64,000 bases of DNA from Sphaerulina vaccinii (lineage: Eukaryota > Ascomycota > Dothideomycetes > Mycosphaerellales > Mycosphaerellaceae). Positions 58,483-64,000 of the stretch are shown here, one piece after another; within the stretch, counting starts at the first letter, position 1, and every line of letters starts with the position of its first letter. Under the pieces are notes generated by a model. That model saw only the letters and a list, made by a program, of their open reading frames with translations, was not told where the DNA came from and ran no database searches. The position numbers were made by a program, and so were the translations under genes. The stretch covers positions 3,596,001 to 3,660,000 of the forward strand of contig JAKUDP010000001.1 of assembly GCA_022570795.1 (NCBI GenBank). The letters are read 5' to 3'.

Positions 58483-61400
58483 ATGAGCGACACCGAGCAT
58501 TCCACTTCCGGCAATGGGACGACTTCGAGCATATCAGCCGCGATAGCAGGAGAGTCAGCATGGAATCCAGCACATCGACCAGACTCGACAGCGAGACCAG
58601 GCAGGACGTTCTCGAGTGGAGGCGACGACTTCTTCAGCCAATTATCTGAGCCTACAATAGAAGAGCCAGAGCGCGTAGAGGAGGATGAAGCTGTGGAGGA
58701 GGCACTCCCGGAAACACTCGCGAAGCGGCAGAGCATATCGGTAGAGACGTCAATTGACCAGAACACCGAAGATGCGACGCCTGAACAGCTGGCCCATCCT
58801 ACCGAAGCTTCAGCCGATGCGGAAGGACCAGTAAGCAGAGCATTGATGCAGGCAGCCCAGGACGAGTATGAGTACGACAGCAGTGCGCCTGGGACAGCTA
58901 TTGAAGAGATCCTGGGAGATGATGAGGCGCCCATATACCATCGAGATGAGACTGTGGAGGAACAGGAGCACGATCTAGAGCAGAAGATGCCCCGATCCGA
59001 CACACTCTACATCAGCTCGCCGGGAATGACTACGCCCATAGCTCACGATGTGGAGATCGAGAATGAAGAGGCCAGATACCGGGAACAGGGAGAGGCGTAT
59101 GAGCATCAGGGCGATCTGACACAGATGGAGGAGGCTGTGGATGAAGCTCCGACTGGACCACTTCTGGAAGATGAGGAGGCACCGCCTACTGTAGAAGAAT
59201 CGCATTTGCAAAGAGCACCAACTGAGCATGCAGTAGAGGAGGATGATATACTCGAGGATATGGATGGAGCTCCAGCATTCGGGACACCTCTACCGAAAGC
59301 GAAGGCCATGCTGGGCCAGATCGATCGGTCCTTCACCACAAACTTTACGGAGATCCCGAGAAATCAGGAAGAAGAACGGCATGAGGAGCCAGAGCATGAA
59401 GAGCAAAGACCTGACAGTTCGGACTGGCCGTCAGCAGGAGACGACAAGACGTTTGGAGAACTCCTGGACAACGAACAGAGTGAATCATCACATGCTCGAA
59501 GTTTTTCTGTGGACCCAGTATCAAAACCTCAAAGCGATCCTTGGGGAGCTGTAGATGATGATGATGCATTTGGTGAACTTCTGGGCAGCTCGCAGATACA
59601 GTCAGTCGCAGATGTGCCTGTTGCACAACCGGAGCAAGTTTCGTCACTTGAGGCACCTGTCGTAGCACTAGAAGACACTACTGAAGATGACTTGGCAGCT
59701 GCATTCGCCTCTGTGTTACTGGACGATGATATGCTAGAGGATCCGAAAGACATGGACATGGCTGCGATCTTCGGAGACGATGACCCGGGCTTTCTGGACG
59801 ACGAGCTACTCACAGACATTCCAGCTGTTTCTGCTCCTGCGCCAGTATTGCCCCAAGTTCAGTCAACACAGCGAGGAGCGAGTCCATATGTACCATTGGC
59901 GGCACAACAGCAAGCGCCACAGTCGAACCCATATGCAGCTCCTGGTGCTCAATTCTTGCAGCAGAACCATGGCAGATCAGCAGGCACTCCATCTACTGGC
60001 CTGTACGATGTATATGGTCATGGAGCAGTACAACAACAGCCTCCGCAACGGCCAGCAGCTCAAACAGCGCAAAGTTTTGCTGACAAGAACAAAGGAGGGT
60101 ACCAGTCGCCATACGATCTTCCTATGGATGTTGCCGCGCCCAAGCAGAGGCCACGACAAGCACCCATACAACAGCAACCTGCGCCCGTAGCGCCTCCAAG
60201 GACTAGCAGCATGTCCTCGCAACAAGGACCTCCACCTCTGCAACGACCACCTTCTGGCCCACAAGCTGGTTTCACACCTCCATCGAGCGCAAGATTTGTT
60301 CCTCCGGTGCCACCTCCTACCGCGACGAATGGCGTGGCTCCTGCAGCAAAGGTACCAACAAGGCAAGCTAGTGGCTTCTTTGAGGACCTTCCAGTACCTG
60401 TATCTAAAGTGCGCGCTCGACCATCAGGAGCATACACACCTCAGCCGCAAGCCGCGCCTCAAAATCAGTTGCCACCTGGAGGACCATCCGGACCGCAGAT
60501 GCAACAACCTGAAAGGCCGCAGCCGCCACTCACGCCCGCACAGCAACCCGCATACGGTGGCTTTACTCAACCCGAGAGATTGCCACTATTGCCAGATCAG
60601 CCAACTGCCTCTGCCTCTGCCTCATACCCTACTCAAACGCCTTCGGCACCTCCAACGAACCAGAGATACTCACCGAGCACATTACCCGCACCTTCACAGG
60701 CACAAAATCGTTTCTCGCCCGCGCCGCCATCGCAAGCGCCGCCTGCGGGAGGTGCACGCTACTCGCCAGCTCCTCCAGCACAGGCCGCTGCGAAGAAGTA
60801 TGGACCTGCGAATGCTGCCGTGCCAGGCCATCCCAGCATCCAGAGCACGCAGAACACACATGCTTTCACCCCAAGAACAAGCAGTCCTCTCGCCTTCCAC
60901 GGCAGACCTCAACAGGACTCGAACGAGCAATATCCTGCCTCGCCCCCGAAGTCGAATGGCCGAGCATCTCCAGCAATCATGTCGCCGCAAGGGTCTGTTG
61001 GTCGCGGCTACTCACCAAACGCATCGAGGGCACCATCGCTCAGTAACCTGGCTTCGCCACTCCAGCGTCCCACGACCCAATCTCCACCTGTACAGAGGAG
61101 TATTTCGAAGTATGCTGCACAGGTACCTACGGAAGCGCCAGTCCCGGCCGTCTCGCAGGCGCCCCCTTCGCAGCGATCACAACTGAAGCACCGAAGGCAA
61201 TTCTCAAGAGATGTCAACTTTGTTCCTCCACAAGACGAGCATGCACAAGATCCCCTGCAAAGATGGAAGGGCCATCCGATCTTCAGATGGGGCGATTCCG
61301 GGGTAGTGATTAGCAGTCTACCAAAGCAGACACCTTTCTGGGCAGCTGGTGGAGGAGGTGTCCCAAGCGTCAAATGTACGCCAGGATCGATCACCGTTCA

Positions 61401-64000
61401 GCAAGCTACGACTTTCATGCCACTGGACGAGATGAGCGCGAAGTTCCCAGGACCTTTACCTTCAAAAACGAAGAAGAAGAAGGAAGTACTCGCGTGGATG
61501 ACTGCCAAGATTGAGACTCTCCGACAACGCTCCGATGATGTGCGCATGGACTTTGACGTGGAACCTGATATGAAGAAGCGCATTGACGAGAAAGTCGTGC
61601 TGTGGCAGATCATGAAGATCTATGTGGATCACGACGGCAAGCTTGAGGGTGACAAGAAGATCGAGGAAGAGGTCAGAGCTGTGCTTTTGCCCAACCTCGC
61701 AAACATGAGCCAAGCCCTGGATATTCAGAGTCCTGTTGACACGCGTGGAGCCGGTCTTCAAGCGGACGTCGTAGACAGAGCTGTTGTGGTTCAGCTACGA
61801 CAGGCACTGCTCGAAGGTCAACGAGAACGTGCAGTCTGGCTCGCCGAGGAGAAGAAGTTGTGGGGCCACGCCATGCTTATCGCTTCGACGATGGGTCCCG
61901 AGACGTGGCAACAGATCGTACAATCCTTCGTGCGGTCGCAAGTGAAGACTGTTGGCAGCGATGCACGAAGTCTTGCCGCACTGTATCAAGTCTTCGCAAA
62001 CAATGCCGAGGAGTGTGTTGATGAACTTGTACCACCTTCCGCACGCGCTGGCTTCCAGATGATGTCCAAGACCGAAGGAGCTGTGTCTAAGAACCCACTC
62101 GAAGGTCTAGACCAGTGGCAAGAAACTCTCGGCCTCATTGCAAGCAACCGCACACCTGCCGATGGCAACTCCTTACTCGCCTTAGGCAAATTGCTGAGTG
62201 GCTACGGTCGTGCAGAAGCTGCGCATACATGTTTCCTGTTCGCGCGAGTACTAGCCAAACACACCGGCGCCGATGATCCAGAAGCCTCATTCGTCCTCCT
62301 CGGCGCGAACCACCAGAAACCCGAAGAGTCCTTCGGCAACGACCTCGACTCAATCATCCTGACAGAAATCTACGAATGGGCCTCCTCGCTCTCGCAACAA
62401 AGAGCCGAATACACTCCACACTTACAAGCTTTCAAACTCAAGCATGCACAAGAACTCGCTGCTGCTGGCCAAAAGACTCAAGCTCAAGCATACTGTGACC
62501 ACATCACCAAAGCCTACCAATCGACAACGAAGCCTTCACAATACTATCACCCGACTTTCACACAGACAGTAACCGACCTAAGCGCTTTCTTATCTCAAAC
62601 ACCACAGACTGGTCCGCAAGGTCTGCTGTCGAAAGTATCGTCAGCCAAGGTCTCTTCTAGCGCTTCGAGTTGGTTCACGAAATTCGTGTCTGGAGACGAT
62701 GACCAAGCATCAAATGCTTCGCATGGAGCTGGTAGTGACGCCGCTGGTCCATTTGGTGGCGTGAACGGAGACTCGCCTGATATCAGCCGTGTTGGATCGA
62801 GCTCGGACATGCAGCAGATGTTCAACCCAATGATGGGTGGTGGTGTACCAAGTTATGGCCAGCCTGGCATGTCCGCTCTAACGCAACAGTTCCAGCCTTC
62901 ATCTGCGCCGATGCAACAATTCCAGCCATCTTCCGCGCCAGGCAACAGCAGATATGCACCTGGAGCCGCGGGCGGCAACAAATACGCGCCGATGTCTGCT
63001 GGTAGTCTGGGTTCGAACGACCAAAGGCCCGGAACATCTTCTTCTCGATCATATGCGCCGTCGCCCGTGCAGTCTCTATCTGCGCCACGACCTGAGATTA
63101 GCAAGGCCTCATCCGATTACAGCATACCATACGGCAATGGCTCGAGAAGAGGATCAGCTCAATTCTCTAGTGGCAGCTATGAACCCAGACCCTTTCTTGC
63201 TGAGCAACCGAGTGCTCACTCGTACTCACCGCTTGTGCAACATCAGGAGTCAACGCCGTATACACCACAGTCTGGGTTCAGCGAAGAGCAGCCGCCCGCC
63301 AATCTGTATTCACATCAAGATTCAGCACCATATACACCTCAGTCTACGTTTTCGAATGGATCTCAGCACGCTGAAGTAAGTCAACCTGACGAAGAAGGTG
63401 GCAATCCTTCGGCCGCAAGCACCTATGATCCTGGAAACAGCTACGGCTACGAGCCACCTGCATATGTGCCATATGAACCAGAACCAGACACTGAAGAAGT
63501 CGAAGACAAGCCCAAGCCAAGGAGACGCATGCTAGATGATGACGATGACGATGATATCGTAGCCCGCGCCGCTGCCATCAAGACCTCATCACCCGCTCCC
63601 GCTCCTACATCAAGCATGTCCAAATCCGAAGCCGACCGCATCGCAGACGGAAATGTCCGAAAAGCCGCCGAAGCCGACGCCGCTCGTGATGCTGAAATGA
63701 AAGCACAAAAGAAAGGCTGGGGCTTCGGACTCGGTGGCTTGTGGGGAGGCAAGAAAGGCGCTCAGGGTATGCCAACAGAACAGCACGCGTCTGGACCCAT
63801 CAAAGCCAAACTCGGAGACAAGAACAAACTCGAATTCGATAAGGAGCTGGGCAAATGGGTTGACAAGAGTGATCCTAACTGGAAACAAACTACTGCTGCT
63901 GCTGCCACCCCACCACCACCGATGCGCGGACCAAGTCGCAACGTCTCAGCAATGGGACCGCCATCTTCTGGACCACCAAGTCGCGTTACATCTGGCATGA
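58483..64000 (+). CDS. sec16: COPII coat assembly protein Sec16, 3' end beyond the window
   Basis: An open frame runs from the ATG at 58483 to the window end without a stop, giving about 1839 aa and still incomplete. The N-terminal about 950 residues are disordered and acidic, then Pro/Gln/Ser-rich. The conserved central domain (about 905-1330) begins near FVPPQDEHAQDPLQRWKGHP and contains the helical ancestral coatomer element (MLIASTMGPETWQQIVQSF, YGRAEAAHTCFLFARVL). A C-terminal segment has GWGFGLGGLWGGKKG, seen in fungal Sec16. Sec16 marks ER exit sites, binding Sec13 and Sec23/24. A GTAAGT at 63376 could start an intron but the frame stays open through it. Confidence 0.9.
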   Translation, partial: MSDTEHSTSGNGTTSSISAAIAGESAWNPAHRPDSTARPGRTFSSGGDDFFSQLSEPTIEEPERVEEDEAVEEALPETLAKRQSISVETSIDQNTEDATPEQLAHPTEASADAEGPVSRALMQAAQDEYEYDSSAPGTAIEEILGDDEAPIYHRDETVEEQEHDLEQKMPRSDTLYISSPGMTTPIAHDVEIENEEARYREQGEAYEHQGDLTQMEEAVDEAPTGPLLEDEEAPPTVEESHLQRAPTEHAVEEDDILEDMDGAPAFGTPLPKAKAMLGQIDRSFTTNFTEIPRNQEEERHEEPEHEEQRPDSSDWPSAGDDKTFGELLDNEQSESSHARSFSVDPVSKPQSDPWGAVDDDDAFGELLGSSQIQSVADVPVAQPEQVSSLEAPVVALEDTTEDDLAAAFASVLLDDDMLEDPKDMDMAAIFGDDDPGFLDDELLTDIPAVSAPAPVLPQVQSTQRGASPYVPLAAQQQAPQSNPYAAPGAQFLQQNHGRSAGTPSTGLYDVYGHGAVQQQPPQRPAAQTAQSFADKNKGGYQSPYDLPMDVAAPKQRPRQAPIQQQPAPVAPPRTSSMSSQQGPPPLQRPPSGPQAGFTPPSSARFVPPVPPPTATNGVAPAAKVPTRQASGFFEDLPVPVSKVRARPSGAYTPQPQAAPQNQLPPGGPSGPQMQQPERPQPPLTPAQQPAYGGFTQPERLPLLPDQPTASASASYPTQTPSAPPTNQRYSPSTLPAPSQAQNRFSPAPPSQAPPAGGARYSPAPPAQAAAKKYGPANAAVPGHPSIQSTQNTHAFTPRTSSPLAFHGRPQQDSNEQYPASPPKSNGRASPAIMSPQGSVGRGYSPNASRAPSLSNLASPLQRPTTQSPPVQRSISKYAAQVPTEAPVPAVSQAPPSQRSQLKHRRQFSRDVNFVPPQDEHAQDPLQRWKGHPIFRWGDSGVVISSLPKQTPFWAAGGGGVPSVKCTPGSITVQQATTFMPLDEMSAKFPGPLPSKTKKKKEVLAWMTAKIETLRQRSDDVRMDFDVEPDMKKRIDEKVVLWQIMKIYVDHDGKLEGDKKIEEEVRAVLLPNLANMSQALDIQSPVDTRGAGLQADVVDRAVVVQLRQALLEGQRERAVWLAEEKKLWGHAMLIASTMGPETWQQIVQSFVRSQVKTVGSDARSLAALYQVFANNAEECVDELVPPSARAGFQMMSKTEGAVSKNPLEGLDQWQETLGLIASNRTPADGNSLLALGKLLSGYGRAEAAHTCFLFARVLAKHTGADDPEASFVLLGANHQKPEESFGNDLDSIILTEIYEWASSLSQQRAEYTPHLQAFKLKHAQELAAAGQKTQAQAYCDHITKAYQSTTKPSQYYHPTFTQTVTDLSAFLSQTPQTGPQGLLSKVSSAKVSSSASSWFTKFVSGDDDQASNASHGAGSDAAGPFGGVNGDSPDISRVGSSSDMQQMFNPMMGGGVPSYGQPGMSALTQQFQPSSAPMQQFQPSSAPGNSRYAPGAAGGNKYAPMSAGSLGSNDQRPGTSSSRSYAPSPVQSLSAPRPEISKASSDYSIPYGNGSRRGSAQFSSGSYEPRPFLAEQPSAHSYSPLVQHQESTPYTPQSGFSEEQPPANLYSHQDSAPYTPQSTFSNGSQHAEVSQPDEEGGNPSAASTYDPGNSYGYEPPAYVPYEPEPDTEEVEDKPKPRRRMLDDDDDDDIVARAAAIKTSSPAPAPTSSMSKSEADRIADGNVRKAAEADAARDAEMKAQKKGWGFGLGGLWGGKKGAQGMPTEQHASGPIKAKLGDKNKLEFDKELGKWVDKSDPNWKQTTAAAATPPPPMRGPSRNVSAMGPPSSGPPSRVTSGM

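Noticed and set aside
60296..61186. 296-aa His/Arg-rich plus-strand frame
   Set aside because: Out-of-frame reading of the Pro/Gln-rich part of sec16.

Overview
The window is nuclear DNA of a filamentous ascomycete (Pezizomycotina; a Dothideomycete would fit, but the sequence alone does not settle the class). The evidence is short introns of about 47-90 nt (one of 216 nt) with GT donors, CTAAC or CTGAC-like branch sites and YAG acceptors, together with fungal-type proteins: a HET-domain protein, F-box and 2EXR proteins, a Shg1-type COMPASS subunit, an HsbA-like secreted protein and a fungal GT31 enzyme. I can model 24 protein-coding genes with fair to high confidence, plus a few weak ones, and one tRNA-Thr gene with an intron.

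Layout: 1-2.6 kb is gene-poor and holds two broken reading frames. 2.6-7.1 kb has a Dabb-domain protein, a GFA-family protein, tRNA-Thr, an HSL-type alpha/beta hydrolase and an HsbA-like secreted protein. 8.4-10.8 kb is cullin-1. 14.4-23 kb has an F-box protein, a 66-aa protein, a three-exon protein of unknown function, a GT31 glycosyltransferase and a weak orphan ORF. 23.3-27.3 kb is the P5A ATPase Spf1. 29.6-36 kb has a Gfo/Idh/MocA oxidoreductase, a CofD/YvcK-like protein, a complex I accessory subunit and a divergently transcribed Shg1-like protein. 37-49 kb has a 2EXR-like protein, cyanase, a small N-myristoylation candidate, a zinc-finger protein, choline kinase and the DEAD-box helicase Drs1. 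49.5-64 kb has a HET protein, a CorA-like membrane protein, the P4 ATPase Neo1 and, divergent from it, Sec16, which runs off the window end.

The most unusual content is a family of about 24 short repeated genes (about 130-155 nt each) that matches no RNA family I recognise. Thirteen form a regular array at 11254-14330 (about 245 bp apart), nine form a second array at 27469-29501, and two stand alone at 7221-7364 and 7537-7678. Each copy has an AT-rich, often TATA-like element 25-35 nt upstream, a Pol III A-box, 5' and 3' ends that can pair in an acceptor-like stem (AGUCGUCC with GGGCGAUU), an internal 5-bp hairpin, and in most copies a T-run just after the 3' strand. Stem bases change in compensating ways between copies, and many pairs are G-U that work on only one strand. 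This argues for a structured RNA made from the minus strand in the arrays and from the plus strand at 7537. I infer an undescribed Pol III-transcribed ncRNA family, with vault/Y-RNA-like architecture but no demonstrated relation to those RNAs.

Most of the protein genes are housekeeping and not functionally linked. Spf1, Neo1 and Sec16 all act in the early secretory pathway, and cullin-1 and the F-box protein belong to the SCF ubiquitin ligase theme, but I see no biosynthetic cluster or recognisable mobile element.
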